Source: Hymenobacter sp. DG25B
GTDB taxonomy: Bacteria > Bacteroidota > Bacteroidia > Cytophagales > Hymenobacteraceae
Reading direction: 5' to 3'
NCBI RefSeq assembly: GCF_000801315.1
Contig: NZ_CP010056.1
Location: forward strand, 1-64,000
DNA length: 64,000 nt
The notes beneath the pieces are model-generated. The model saw only the letters and a program-made list of their open reading frames with translations, made no database searches and had not been told where the DNA came from. Positions 44,231 through 53,655 of the stretch are shown piece by piece. Within the stretch, counting starts at the first letter, position 1. Every line of letters starts with the position of its first letter. The position numbers and the translations under genes are program-made.

Positions 44231-45434
44231 ACAGAGGCAGGGGCAGCGTAAGTAAATTCCGGAACCGGCGCCGGAGCCTCGGCGAAGGGCACGCGCAGCC
44301 GCACCAAGGTACCGCCGGGGCGGGCTGGTAGAATTCGAGGCGAGCGACGCCGTGGTACAGCTTTTCCAGCCGGGCGCGGGTGTTGCTCAGCCCAATACCT
44401 TCGGTTGTCCCATGGCGCCGGGGGCGGGCTGGGGTGGCGGCGCCCGGACCGTTGTCGTGCACTTCCACCACCAGGTCTGCTCCCTCACGGCGGGCCACGA
44501 TACGCACCAAGGCGTCGCCGGCCAGCTGCTCAACGCCGTGCACCATGGCATTTTCCACCAGCGGCTGCAGCAGAAACTGCGGAAACAGGCACCCACGCAC
44601 CTCGGCGGCAATTTCCAGCTCAACGCGCAGGCGGTCCTGAAAGCGAATCTGCTGGATGTGTAGGTATTTGCTGATAAACTGCAACTCCTCCCGCAGAGGG
44701 ATAAGCTGCGCATCGCCATTGGCCAGTACGGCCCGGAGCAGGTCGCTCAGGGAGGTGACCATGGCCATAGCCCGGTCGTTTTCCTGCGCCAGAATCAGGC
44801 CCACAATGGCGTGGTGGGTGTTGAAGAGAAAGTGCGGGTTGAGCTGCATCTTCAGAGCCTGCAGCTGGGCGCCGGCCAGCTGGGCCTTGAGCTGCTCGTT
44901 GGCTAGCTGGTAGCGGGCATTCTGGTGGTGCAGGGCCTGGTTGCGGTAGGCGTAGGCCACCACGCTGTACACCAGCACCAGCAGCAGGTACATGGCCAGC
45001 GAGTTGCTCAGCCGCAGCAGCATACTGGCCCAAACCCCGTCGGGGCTCCAGGCGCGGCCTGTGCGCAGCCCAAGTACCTGGTAAAGCAGGCCGTACACCA
45101 GCCCCGCAATGAGCAGGTTGAGCAGAAACATGGCTCCCAGGTGCAGCAACAGGTGGCGGGCCAGCCGGCCCGGCTGCCGCGGCGAAGTGAGTGGTGCGCG
45201 GTGCGCCAGATACAGGATAAGGGGCGTGCTGAGCAGCCAGAGCCCACTGCGCAGCACCATGTCCAGAGTTTCGGTGCGCGTGAGGCCGTGGCCGGTCTGC
45301 AAGGACCAGTAGGCCGAGGTCTGCAGATAGCCCAACAGGGCAAAGCCGCTCCAGAACAAGGCAGCCACTGCCCAGAAAAGGCGGGGGCGCACCGGTATGC
45401 CGGCGGCCTGAAACACGGTTTGCAACAAGTTCAT
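44227..45434 (-). CDS. LytS/YehU-type sensor histidine kinase (frameshifted)
   Basis: A membrane kinase with five or six N-terminal helices and a cytoplasmic His_kinase domain: QLNPHFLFNTHHAIVGLI carries the phospho-accepting His, and DNGPG / GIGLSNTRARLEKLY form the ATPase part. At about 44315 one base is missing on the coding strand (a CC run should be CCC on the plus strand). With it restored, the frame reads QPAPGGTLVRLRVPF and ends at 44227, overlapping the regulator start by ATGA, giving 402 residues. The overlap itself supports the correction. ATG at 45434 is chosen because the upstream frame is charged and irregular. Confidence 0.92.
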
Positions 45435-45520
45435 TACCCTGAATGTACGCGGATGCCTAACGGCTTTTGCATGATAGTACTTAAATGCAGCCCGCCGCGC
45501 CGCTTTTCCCACCGCTAAGC

Positions 45521-46762
45521 TTATAGGTATGACAGCCACCAGTGCCTATGGCGCCGTTTATAAATCCCGTACCAGCGGCAGGGCCAATACAGCGCCAGCA
45601 CCACCAGCGCCCACACCATGTAGGCCCGCAGCAGGCTGGGAAGGTAGGCGGCGGGCCATTCCTCCACCGAGGCAAAGGAGAAGTTTATGGCCTGCCCAAA
45701 GGCTACCCGGGTCCAGAGCCAGGCCGCGCCGCTGATGAGCATCAGGTGCGCAACGAAGTAGAAAAACGGCACTTGCCCGAAGGTACGCGCCCAGCGGGCC
45801 GGCCGGCCCGCTGCCTGCTCCGTTACGCTCAGCAACAGCAGCGCCCCGCCCAAAGTAAGGCACAGAAACAGCAGGGAAGGCGGGTACTTGGTTACGTTCA
45901 GAAAGGACATAATGCTGTAGCCAAGGCCCCGCGGCTGCGCGCTCCAGGGCATGGGGTCGCCGTACCAGTTGGTGGCCCGTAAGGCCGTAAACAGCCCCAG
46001 TGCTAACAGGCCGGCCCACCGCAGGCGGCGGTTTCGCTCCGGCAGCGGCAGCACAAACCAGGGCCCCAGCACGTAGCCGGCCAGCATCACGCCCAGCCAT
46101 GGTCCCACGGAATAGGCCACCAGCAGCGGCGGCAACCCCGCAATGGGTAGTACAAAGGGTGGGTTGTGCAGCAGCGCCCAGCCCGCATTGCCCGCCGTCA
46201 CGGGCTGGATAACCGGCAGGGCATCGTGCCCGGCCAAGATAACCAGGGCCAGTAAGGCGAGTACGCCGCGCGGCAACCAGATGAGAGCGGCCAGCAGCAC
46301 CATGCTGCCGCCGATGGCCCAGATGACCTCCAGCAGAATCAGATTGTACTGCCACTGCAGCACAAGACTGATAACCACCACTTCTACCGCCACCAGCCAC
46401 AGGCCCCGTGAGAGCAGAAAGCGGCTTGTCTGGGCCCGGAAAAGGTATTTCCGCGCCGAAAGCCAGATGCTCACGCCCGAGAGAAATACGAAAGTGGGCG
46501 CGCAGAAGTGCGTGACCCAGCGCGTGAAAAACAGTGCCGCCGACGCGTGCGCCACGTCCTCCGCCCGCATCGTCATGGGCGACCAGAACTCGCGAATGTG
46601 GTCGAGAGCCATGATGACCATTACTACCCCGCGCACCACATCAATGGCCTGCACCCGCGGCAGCTCCGGGGGTGTGCTTTCCCGGGTATATCTACCCGGG
46701 TGTGAGGCCCATGTATCAGCCAGAGGGGCGGGGGCTAAAGAACTGTACGGTGGCAGGGCCAT
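45521..46762 (-). CDS. DUF1624 / heparan-alpha-glucosaminide N-acetyltransferase-like membrane protein
   Basis: A 413-residue protein with about ten membrane helices. It has the family start VQAIDVVRGVVMVIMALDH, followed by IREFWSP and THFCAPTFVFLSGVS, as in the YeiB/DUF1624 acyltransferase group. It may acetylate glycans or lipids across the membrane. It precedes the kinase gene by about 90 bases on the same strand. The N-terminal 30 residues upstream of the first helix are hydrophilic; a start at a later codon is possible. Confidence 0.82.
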   Translation of the reverse strand: MALPPYSSLAPAPLADTWASHPGRYTRESTPPELPRVQAIDVVRGVVMVIMALDHIREFWSPMTMRAEDVAHASAALFFTRWVTHFCAPTFVFLSGVSIWLSARKYLFRAQTSRFLLSRGLWLVAVEVVVISLVLQWQYNLILLEVIWAIGGSMVLLAALIWLPRGVLALLALVILAGHDALPVIQPVTAGNAGWALLHNPPFVLPIAGLPPLLVAYSVGPWLGVMLAGYVLGPWFVLPLPERNRRLRWAGLLALGLFTALRATNWYGDPMPWSAQPRGLGYSIMSFLNVTKYPPSLLFLCLTLGGALLLLSVTEQAAGRPARWARTFGQVPFFYFVAHLMLISGAAWLWTRVAFGQAINFSFASVEEWPAAYLPSLLRAYMVWALVVLALYWPCRWYGIYKRRHRHWWLSYL

Positions 46763-47178
46763 GTGTTCTATCAGAGTTTTTTTTCCGCTGTGAAGTAATC
46801 GGGCTGGCTCCAGGGTTCCCAGTAAATTTTTCCGGCCGGAGGCTTTTTTTATTCAACCCGTGCTTTGGGCTATCCGAATAAGCTGCATCAAACCTGGCCT
46901 GGCAGCGCTGGCCGGCTTGGCCTGACCACCACAGTGGTTGAGTTATTCCCCGGTCATTTTAACTGACATGGCAGTAGCTGTTTTCAGGCAGGCAAACCAA
47001 CCCCGGGCTACTGCTAGTCAGTAGCATCCAGAGCATCAACAAATAGCAGTGGAAAGGAAAGTACTGATAATACGGCATACTCTGCAGTAGAGTACCTGTA
47101 TTTGGCCATGTAATCTGTGGGCCACCGGAGTAGGTAGCCCGGGAGGAATTTGGTAGCTTACTTCCATAAAAAGCCGCT
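46763..47178. other. Intergenic region with no recognisable gene
   Basis: About 415 bases between two divergent genes. Several T-rich and CTGG-rich stretches are visible but no feature could be supported. Confidence 0.4.
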
Positions 47179-48015
47179 ATGAAACGCTTCCTGATTTTGC
47201 ACTGCTGGAGTCTGCGGGTAGCCGGGGTCCTGGTAGTGGTGCTGGGCGGTAGCCAGCAGCTTTTTGGGCAGCAGCCGTTGGCGCTTTCCCAACATCCCTT
47301 GGCCATATCTTCACCAGATTCTCTGACAACCGGTGCTGCCCAGCGCGGCCCTGCCTGGGTACAAGGCAGTGAGAAACGCCCCTTATTGGTTTCCTCTTTG
47401 CTGATCAGTGCCGGCGCCCTGACCATGGCCAAAATGCACCTGGTGGAAACGGATGAGGAGTTGCACGAGGAAATCCGGGAACATATGGCCCGGCCCACCA
47501 CCACCCTGGACAATCAGCTGCGCTATCTGCCGGGCGTGGTTACGGTGGGCCTGGGACTGGCTGGGGTGAAAGGCCGCCATACGCCCGTCGATCAGGTCCT
47601 GCTGGGCGCCTTGACATATACCATCAACGATGCGGTGACGAGTCACCTGAAAAAGCTCACCCACGTGCTGCGGCCCGATGGCTCCAACTTTCACTCCTTT
47701 CCCAGCCAGCACACCAGCACGGCGTTTGCCGCCGCCACCTTTCTGCAGAAAGAGTACGGCGGACGTAGCGTATGGTACAGCGTGGGCGGCTATTCCGTGG
47801 CCGCCGCTACCGGCAGCCTACGCATGGTGAAAGATGCCCACTGGCTTTCTGATGTGCTGGCCGGAGCCGGCATTGGTATCCTCTCCACCGAAGCGGCTTA
47901 CTGGCTCTATCCCCGCCTGCAGCGCCCTGTGCGCAAATTGGTGGGCCACCAGGCCATGGTACTGCCCAGCTACCAATGGGGGGCTGCCGGCCTCACGGCC
48001 GTGGTGGTACTGTAG
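47179..48015 (+). CDS. Periplasmic phosphatase, PAP2 family
   Basis: A 278-residue PAP2 phosphatase with a signal peptide. All three catalytic motifs are visible: KLTHVLRP (K...RP), SFPSQHTSTAFA (PSxxH, with Gln in place of Gly) and LRMVKDAHWLSD (R-x5-H-x3-D). Such enzymes dephosphorylate lipids or undecaprenyl pyrophosphate, or act in glycan export. A second, shorter PAP2 gene follows after about 95 bases on the same strand. Substrate cannot be read. Confidence 0.88.
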   Translation: MKRFLILHCWSLRVAGVLVVVLGGSQQLFGQQPLALSQHPLAISSPDSLTTGAAQRGPAWVQGSEKRPLLVSSLLISAGALTMAKMHLVETDEELHEEIREHMARPTTTLDNQLRYLPGVVTVGLGLAGVKGRHTPVDQVLLGALTYTINDAVTSHLKKLTHVLRPDGSNFHSFPSQHTSTAFAAATFLQKEYGGRSVWYSVGGYSVAAATGSLRMVKDAHWLSDVLAGAGIGILSTEAAYWLYPRLQRPVRKLVGHQAMVLPSYQWGAAGLTAVVVL

Positions 48016-48111
48016 CAGTCGGCTTCAAAGTCCCATTAAAAGCAAACCTGAGAGCGTGCATGGACTCCTTTTTTCTGCTTCTACCGTAGAAGGCCGCGTA
48101 TCTCAGATTTA

Positions 48112-48825
48112 ATGATGCGTAACTCACTGTTGGGCTTTACAGCCCTGATCTGGCGTAAGCACCATCCGCTACTGCTATGGCTGCTGCTGGGCTTTCTGGC
48201 TCCCTGGTTTGTGTTTCTGAAGGTGGCCCAGGAACTGTGGGAAGATAAAGGGTTTCCCATCGACCAACTGATCCTGGATGTTGTGCATGCCCACCATAGC
48301 GCCGGGCAGGATGCCGTGGCGCAAACCCTGGCCCAGGTAGGCGGCCCCCTCTGGATGCCCGGGTTGGAAGCCATAGTGCTGGTGGGGCTCCTGTGGGCGG
48401 GCTTCCGGCGGGCTGCCCTGTTTATCCTGCTTTCCACCGGCGGCGCGGCCCTTTTGAACCTGTTTGTGAAATTTATGCTGGCTCGTGCCCGCCCGGATGT
48501 CGTGTGGGCCGGAGTGACCCTAGATTCCTATAGCTTTCCCAGTGGGCACGCCATGGCCGCCGCTGCGCTGGGCCTGACGGTAGCTATTTTACTGTGGCCC
48601 ACCCGGGCCCGCTGGCTGGCGGTGGTCCTCGGCACGGCCTGGATGCTGCTCATGGGGTGGTCGCGGGTTTATCTGGGCGTCCACTTTCCCTCGGATGTAT
48701 TGGCCGGCTGGGTTGGTTCCATTGGGTGGGTAGTTGGGGTGCACATGCTGTTCACCCGCAGCGCCGATGAGGCCCAGAACTTATGGGGCGATGCCCGTAT
48801 CTATTGGGCGGGAAAACAGCCATAA
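48112..48825 (+). CDS. Integral-membrane phosphatase, PAP2 family
   Basis: A 237-residue membrane phosphatase with about six helices and complete PAP2 motifs: KFMLARARP, SFPSGHAMAAA and SRVYLGVHFPSD. It resembles the bacterial PgpB/undecaprenyl-pyrophosphatase group, which acts on lipid phosphates at the outer face of the inner membrane. Two ATG codons stand at the start. It is followed after 56 bases by the COG4705 protein gene; the three genes at 47179-49649 form a probable operon. Confidence 0.9.
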   Translation: MMRNSLLGFTALIWRKHHPLLLWLLLGFLAPWFVFLKVAQELWEDKGFPIDQLILDVVHAHHSAGQDAVAQTLAQVGGPLWMPGLEAIVLVGLLWAGFRRAALFILLSTGGAALLNLFVKFMLARARPDVVWAGVTLDSYSFPSGHAMAAAALGLTVAILLWPTRARWLAVVLGTAWMLLMGWSRVYLGVHFPSDVLAGWVGSIGWVVGVHMLFTRSADEAQNLWGDARIYWAGKQP

Positions 48826-48881
48826 GAAGGCGCCACGCCTTTCCCTTCATTCGCAAAACCTTACCGCTTACGCTGAAATAC

Positions 48882-49649
48882 ATGAAGAAAATCCCCGAAG
48901 TGACCCTGTTATTCTGGGTGATGAAGATATGCGCCACCACCTTGGGCGAAACCGCCGGCGACCAGCTGGCCCAAACTATGCAGGTGGGCTACGGAACCAG
49001 CTCCCTGATCCTGATTGGTATTTTCCTGTTCACCCTGGTCGTACAGCTCTCGGTCAACCGCTACATCCCGGCCTTGTACTGGGCCGTAATTCTGGCTACC
49101 AGCACGGCCGGCACCACCCTGTCTGACTACATGGACCGCACCCTGGAGCTGGGCTACGCCACGGGCTCGGCGTTGCTGATTGCCATTCTACTGGTGATTC
49201 TGGGGCTGTGGCGCCAGAGCGAAAAGTCGTTGTCCGTCAATCAGATTACTTCCCGGCGGGGCGAGCTGTTTTACTGGGCGGCCATCCTGATTTCCAATAC
49301 CCTGGGCACAGCGCTGGGCGACTTCCTGGCCGATGACTCCGGCCTGGGCTTTGGTGGAGGTGCGCTGCTGATTGGCTCGCTGCTGGCCCTGGTGGTGGTA
49401 GCCCATTACTACACCCGCATTTCCGGGGTGCTGCTGTTCTGGATAGCCTTTGTGCTGACCCGCCCTTTTGGGGCCACCTTCGGCGACCTGCTCACCAAAT
49501 CCCCGGAAAAGGATGGCCTGGGCTTCGGGACCCAGGGCTCCTCCCTCATTCTCTTTGGAATGCTGGTGCTGCTGGTTCTCTACGCCTCCTTTACCCAGAC
49601 CCCCGCCGCACAGGTACAAACCCGAGGCGGGGAAGACCAGCCGGGGTAA
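48882..49649 (+). CDS. COG4705-type membrane protein with four internal repeats
   Basis: A 255-residue protein of about eight helices. Four related blocks repeat, each with a LG(E/T)xxGD-like or SDYMDR motif near the membrane (LGETAGDQL, LSDYMDR, LGTALGDFL, FGATFGDLL), followed by a glycine-rich turn and a helix. This regular quadruple arrangement is typical of COG4705 proteins, whose function is not known; transport or channel activity is likely from the conserved Asp pairs. ATG at 48882 is preceded by a short non-coding stretch. Confidence 0.85.
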   Translation: MKKIPEVTLLFWVMKICATTLGETAGDQLAQTMQVGYGTSSLILIGIFLFTLVVQLSVNRYIPALYWAVILATSTAGTTLSDYMDRTLELGYATGSALLIAILLVILGLWRQSEKSLSVNQITSRRGELFYWAAILISNTLGTALGDFLADDSGLGFGGGALLIGSLLALVVVAHYYTRISGVLLFWIAFVLTRPFGATFGDLLTKSPEKDGLGFGTQGSSLILFGMLVLLVLYASFTQTPAAQVQTRGGEDQPG

Positions 49650-49704
49650 TAAAGCCAACATTCGTTTTAACGCTCCCTACAGTGACTCTTGCCCGGCCGG
49701 GAAG

Positions 49705-50256
49705 CTACTCCGAGGTTTTGCCGTTAAAGGGCGCTTCGTTTCCTTCAGCTTCCTGCTTAGTAGCGCGCACTATTCCATCCTGGTGCTGGGGCGGGGCATA
49801 AATGGTGTAGAGCTGCAGGGCTTTGGTCGCGTCGGTGTTAATGACGTTGTGCGTTGAGCCGGCTGGCGCTACTATGACGTCCCCATCGGTTACGGGGTAG
49901 CTGTGGCCATTGATGATGCACTTACCCGTGCCCCCTTCGAAGCGGAAGAACTGGTCGTGCCCCTGGTGCACTTCGCTGCCGATTTCCTCCCCGGGCTTCA
50001 GGCTCATGAGCACCAGCTGCATATGGCGGCCGGTGTACAGCACCTGCCGGAAGTTGCGGTTGGCCCGCGTGGCCCGCTCAATGTTAGTGTGGAAACCCTT
50101 TAGCTGGCTGGTTTGCACGGGAGCTTCCGCGCCCGCGCCCGCTGCCGGATTGGCATTGGGGCCGGCCGTAGCCGCGCTGTTGTCGGTGTTAGAATTGGGC
50201 GAGCAGGCGGGCAGGACGGCCAGCATCAGGCCCGCGAAAAGGAGGGAAGCTTTCAT
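49705..50256 (-). CDS. Cupin-domain lipoprotein
   Basis: A 183-residue exported lipoprotein (lipobox LPAC) with an Ala/Asn-rich linker and a single cupin barrel. The metal-binding residues appear in GEEIGSEVHQGHDQFFRFEGG and the second motif in PVTDGDVIVAPAGSTHNVIN. Such proteins bind small ligands or metals and may be enzymes or scavengers. It starts about 50 bases after the stop of the upstream 160-residue gene, on the same strand. Confidence 0.88.
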   Translation of the reverse strand: MKASLLFAGLMLAVLPACSPNSNTDNSAATAGPNANPAAGAGAEAPVQTSQLKGFHTNIERATRANRNFRQVLYTGRHMQLVLMSLKPGEEIGSEVHQGHDQFFRFEGGTGKCIINGHSYPVTDGDVIVAPAGSTHNVINTDATKALQLYTIYAPPQHQDGIVRATKQEAEGNEAPFNGKTSE

Positions 50257-50305
50257 GGAATGGGAATAAAAGGTCCAATGAAATCGGTTTGCACGCCGCG
50301 CTGTC

Positions 50306-50788
50306 TTAGTCCTCAGGGCCTTCTCCGGTTTTGGAGGGTGCCACGAAGGATTTGCGGGCCTCGGGGTGCATAATCTGCCCGCCCAGATAGCCAGTGCGGG
50401 CCAGCAGCCCAAAGCTCACTACCGCGCCCACCAGCGTCAGGCGGGTGAGAAGGGGACTGCGGGGGTGGGAGCGAACAAGGGGCAGCAGGCTAATAAAAGC
50501 CAGTACCCCCGTAGCTTCCATCACCCAAAAGCTCAGCTCGGCCGCTTCCTCATGCTCATGAATCAGGGGTTCCGACACGCCCGGCTGGTCCTCCACCAGC
50601 TCTTCCGCCTCGCTACCCGTGAGTTGGGTGGGAATGGTAAGCAACGCCGTGATGACCAGCGTTACCAGGCCGGCCCGGCTCAACGAATCATTAGCACGCA
50701 CGACAGCCCAGAGCAGGAGCAGCAGCCCAAATAAGCTCCCCAGGATGGGAACGTGGTTCAGAATCAAATGCAGATGGGCTTGATTCAT
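50306..50788 (-). CDS. Small membrane protein, possibly DUF2231-like
   Basis: A 160-residue protein with four membrane helices. The start (HLHLILNHVPILGSLFG) carries paired histidines in the first helix, as in DUF2231 and related cytochrome-associated proteins, and a hydrophilic loop (EELVEDQPGVSEPLIHEHEEAA) rich in His and Glu lies between helices 2 and 3. A haem or metal site is likely, but no established function is known. It may be co-transcribed with the cupin lipoprotein downstream. Confidence 0.65.
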   Translation of the reverse strand: MNQAHLHLILNHVPILGSLFGLLLLLWAVVRANDSLSRAGLVTLVITALLTIPTQLTGSEAEELVEDQPGVSEPLIHEHEEAAELSFWVMEATGVLAFISLLPLVRSHPRSPLLTRLTLVGAVVSFGLLARTGYLGGQIMHPEARKSFVAPSKTGEGPED

Positions 50789-51187
50789 AAATAAAGGCCA
50801 AAACCGGTAAGGAACATTCGGGCAGGTCCCGCCGGAATCAGTAGCAGCGGCCTGCCGGGCAGGCGGGAGCAGGCCGGTAGCAAGCCCAGTCCCTAGCGGA
50901 AATAATTCAAATAATTATTAGACTAATATAATATTAAACCCGGGTCTGTGCCATGACTTTTGTCACTTAAATACACCCTCTTCTACCAAAGACCAAGCTG
51001 CCGCTGATGTCGCGTCAATGGTTCTGGCTGTCCGGCAGGATCATCATGCTCCCGCCTCCACGTAACATGTAGCATCAGGCGCCAGCCGCTTTCCGCCCAT
51101 TTCCGGGCCGCCCACTTGCTTATTACCAAGCGGAACTGCAGACCCGCTCCATCCTGAAAACCTCACCGTATGCCCGGCCGGGGCTTT
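50789..51187. other. Intergenic region with one short palindrome
   Basis: About 400 bases. GCCTGCC-G-GGCAGGC at 50850-50864 is a perfect 7-bp inverted repeat without a U-tract. Nothing else is supported; the region 50915-50975 is AT-rich. Confidence 0.4.
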
Positions 51188-53233
51188 TCAAGCAGACAGG
51201 AAAGCGGTGATGGTGCCGGAATATGTGAGCGTGAGTTGGTGCATGGCCCGGGTGCACGCTACATAAAGCATGCTCCGGTCCACCTCCGTTTTGTAATGCC
51301 GGGCCGAGGCAAAAGGCACAATCACCTCATCAAATTCCAGCCCCTTTGCCAGATGAGCCGAGGTGATAATAACCCCTTCTTTGAAGGTGGTGGACTCCTC
51401 CGTGAGCAAATGCACGCCCGGGGCCTGCAGCGCCTGATACGCCTGACTGGCCTGCCGCAGGGTTTTGCAGATGATGCCCAAGGAATGATTGCCGGAGCTT
51501 TGGAAAGCGGAAATCAGCTGTTTGATGGTTTCCTGCTCCTCTTCCTGGCTGTGGCATGGCACCAGAACAGGTTCCTGCCCATGCCTTTCCAGCGGAAGGA
51601 TATGCGGATTAGGCGTGATGCGCTGCGCGAAGGCTGTAATTTCTATGGTGGAGCGGTAGCTGCGGTAGAGCTTCACCACATCGGCCTGCGGAAACACCCG
51701 TTCAATGGTTTCGGCCGAGGAGGCGCTGTACGGATTTACCGTCTGGCTTACATCACCCAGAATGGTCTTCCGGCAGGAAAATAAGCGGGACAACACGGCA
51801 TACTGCACCGGGGTGTAGTCCTGCATCTCATCCACCAGCAAATGCTTTACCTGATCATAAGCCGTGATGCCTTCCAGGCGCAGGCGCAGGTAAATCAGGG
51901 CAAACACATCCGCGTACTCCAGGTGCAGGCGGTGGTCGAGCTTCAGCAGCTCGGGTTTACCCATCCAGCGGTAAAAATCCCGGTAGAGGTCCAGCACATT
52001 ATGCAGCCGGAACATGCGCGGAACAGCTTCCCCGATGCGGGCTTTCTCCTGCCCAGTCAGCTTGCGGCGGGTGGCGTCGCGCAGGTAGGCGCGAACATCC
52101 TCGGCCACCAGCGCAAAGCGTTTTAACATCGGAACCCGATGATAGGCTTTGAATTTCTGCTGAATAAAAGCCTGGGGGATAATGGTTTGCCCCACCCGCA
52201 GCTCAGTTACATTGAAGTAATTATTCTCAATATGAATCAGGTACTGATTCAGCTGGCTCAGGAACTCAAACGATGATTTAAACCGGATGCGCTCAATGAA
52301 AGCCGGGTCGGGGCGTTCCAGCAGCATGGAAACCTGCTCGAAGAAAGTCTGGAACGAGTACCGGTTTTCCAGCAGGTCGGTGGCCAGCTCTTCCATGCCC
52401 AGCTCCGGAATGTGCTCTTCCCCCAGCTCGGGCAGCACGTTGGAGATGTAATCGGCAAAGACTTTGTTGGGCGAAATAATCAGAATGTCTTTGGCCGCAA
52501 TAGTCTCCCGGTAGCGGTACAGCAGAAACGCAATGCGGTGCAGGGCAATGGAGGTTTTGCCCGAGCCGGCCACGCCCTGAATGACCATCACCGTGGCCTC
52601 CTCGTTGCGGATTACCGCATTCTGGTCCCGCTGAATGGTGGCCACAATGTTCTTCAGCTTGTCGTCGGAGGAGCGGGCCAGCTCCTGTTGCAGCACGTCG
52701 TCCTGAATGTTCACCTCGCTGTCGAGCATGAACTCAAGGCGGCCGTCCCGGATCCGGTACTGCCGTTTCAGCTCAATGCGGCCCGGAATGGTGCCGGAAG
52801 GGGTAGGGTAGGAGGCCTCGCCCAGCTCGTAGTCGTAGAACAGGGAGGAGATAGGAGCCCGCCAGTCGTAAATCAGGTTCTGGCGCCGCCGCTCGTCAAA
52901 AAAGGAGTGCACCCCGATGTACACCGGGGCAGCGGGCTTGCCCTGGACGGCAAAATCAATGCGGCCAAAGTAAGGCGACTGGCTTAGCTTGAGGAGCTTG
53001 CGTTTGCGGGCCACGGCTCCTTCGCCGGTAAAAGCCATGCGGTTGATGGACTGGCCGGCGGCCACCATATCCGCGTCGTCCATACCCGACTGATGCTCAT
53101 GGATATATTGCTTTTTCTGCCGCAGCTCGTCGGAAAACTGCCGTACGGCGTCATCTACCCGGCGAACAGCCAGCGTCAGCTGCTCCTTCATTTTCTCCAG
53201 ATACTCTCTTTCTTCCTGCTCCGTGGCGTTCAT
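51188..53233 (-). CDS. UvrD/Rep-like helicase of the HelD type (RNA polymerase recycling)
   Basis: A 681-residue ATP-dependent enzyme. The N terminus is a long charged coiled coil (EREYLEKMKEQLTLAVRRVD), the feature that separates HelD from UvrD. Motif I is GVAGSGKTS near residue 220. The later helicase motifs are present (LLVDEMQDYTP, LGDVSQTVNPYS), and near the C terminus lie HLAKGLEFDEVIVP and YVACTRAMHQL. HelD proteins pull stalled RNA polymerase from DNA. In some phyla they give tolerance to rifampicin. It is a single gene. Confidence 0.88.
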   Translation of the reverse strand: MNATEQEEREYLEKMKEQLTLAVRRVDDAVRQFSDELRQKKQYIHEHQSGMDDADMVAAGQSINRMAFTGEGAVARKRKLLKLSQSPYFGRIDFAVQGKPAAPVYIGVHSFFDERRRQNLIYDWRAPISSLFYDYELGEASYPTPSGTIPGRIELKRQYRIRDGRLEFMLDSEVNIQDDVLQQELARSSDDKLKNIVATIQRDQNAVIRNEEATVMVIQGVAGSGKTSIALHRIAFLLYRYRETIAAKDILIISPNKVFADYISNVLPELGEEHIPELGMEELATDLLENRYSFQTFFEQVSMLLERPDPAFIERIRFKSSFEFLSQLNQYLIHIENNYFNVTELRVGQTIIPQAFIQQKFKAYHRVPMLKRFALVAEDVRAYLRDATRRKLTGQEKARIGEAVPRMFRLHNVLDLYRDFYRWMGKPELLKLDHRLHLEYADVFALIYLRLRLEGITAYDQVKHLLVDEMQDYTPVQYAVLSRLFSCRKTILGDVSQTVNPYSASSAETIERVFPQADVVKLYRSYRSTIEITAFAQRITPNPHILPLERHGQEPVLVPCHSQEEEQETIKQLISAFQSSGNHSLGIICKTLRQASQAYQALQAPGVHLLTEESTTFKEGVIITSAHLAKGLEFDEVIVPFASARHYKTEVDRSMLYVACTRAMHQLTLTYSGTITAFLSA

Positions 53234-53655
53234 CACTTATGGTTCTTGGAAAACGGACCGCAAAGTTGACAGCATATTCCGGTCCGGAGAAGCGTTGAGC
53301 ATATTTTATTAGGTAACCCCGCGGAGAGAATGATAGGTCTGGGCTACAGTTTAATCCAAAAGCTAAACCAGCTGGTGGTTACCGGTCACCTGGTGCTGCT
53401 TGGCTAAGGCCCGCTACGCTGTATGGGTGCAGCCTGAAAGCGCCACCCTGCCGGCCTCACACATCAATATGCTGCTTCATTGTTTTCCCGATAAAAAAGT
53501 GCGACATGCAGTATTCAACCGCTGGTAGTAATCTTGTTTTCTGCTGATTATGCGCATATTGTAAGAAACAACTCCGGCCGAGATGGGCGCTACGCCACGG
53601 CGCCACGGCGGGGCCGGTAGCCGCGTGCCAGCCCATGTACGTCCATTGGTACCCC
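53234..53655. other. Intergenic region with no recognisable gene
   Basis: About 420 bases between divergent helD and the ABC exporter. It holds two promoters. No operator or repeat was recognised. Confidence 0.4.
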
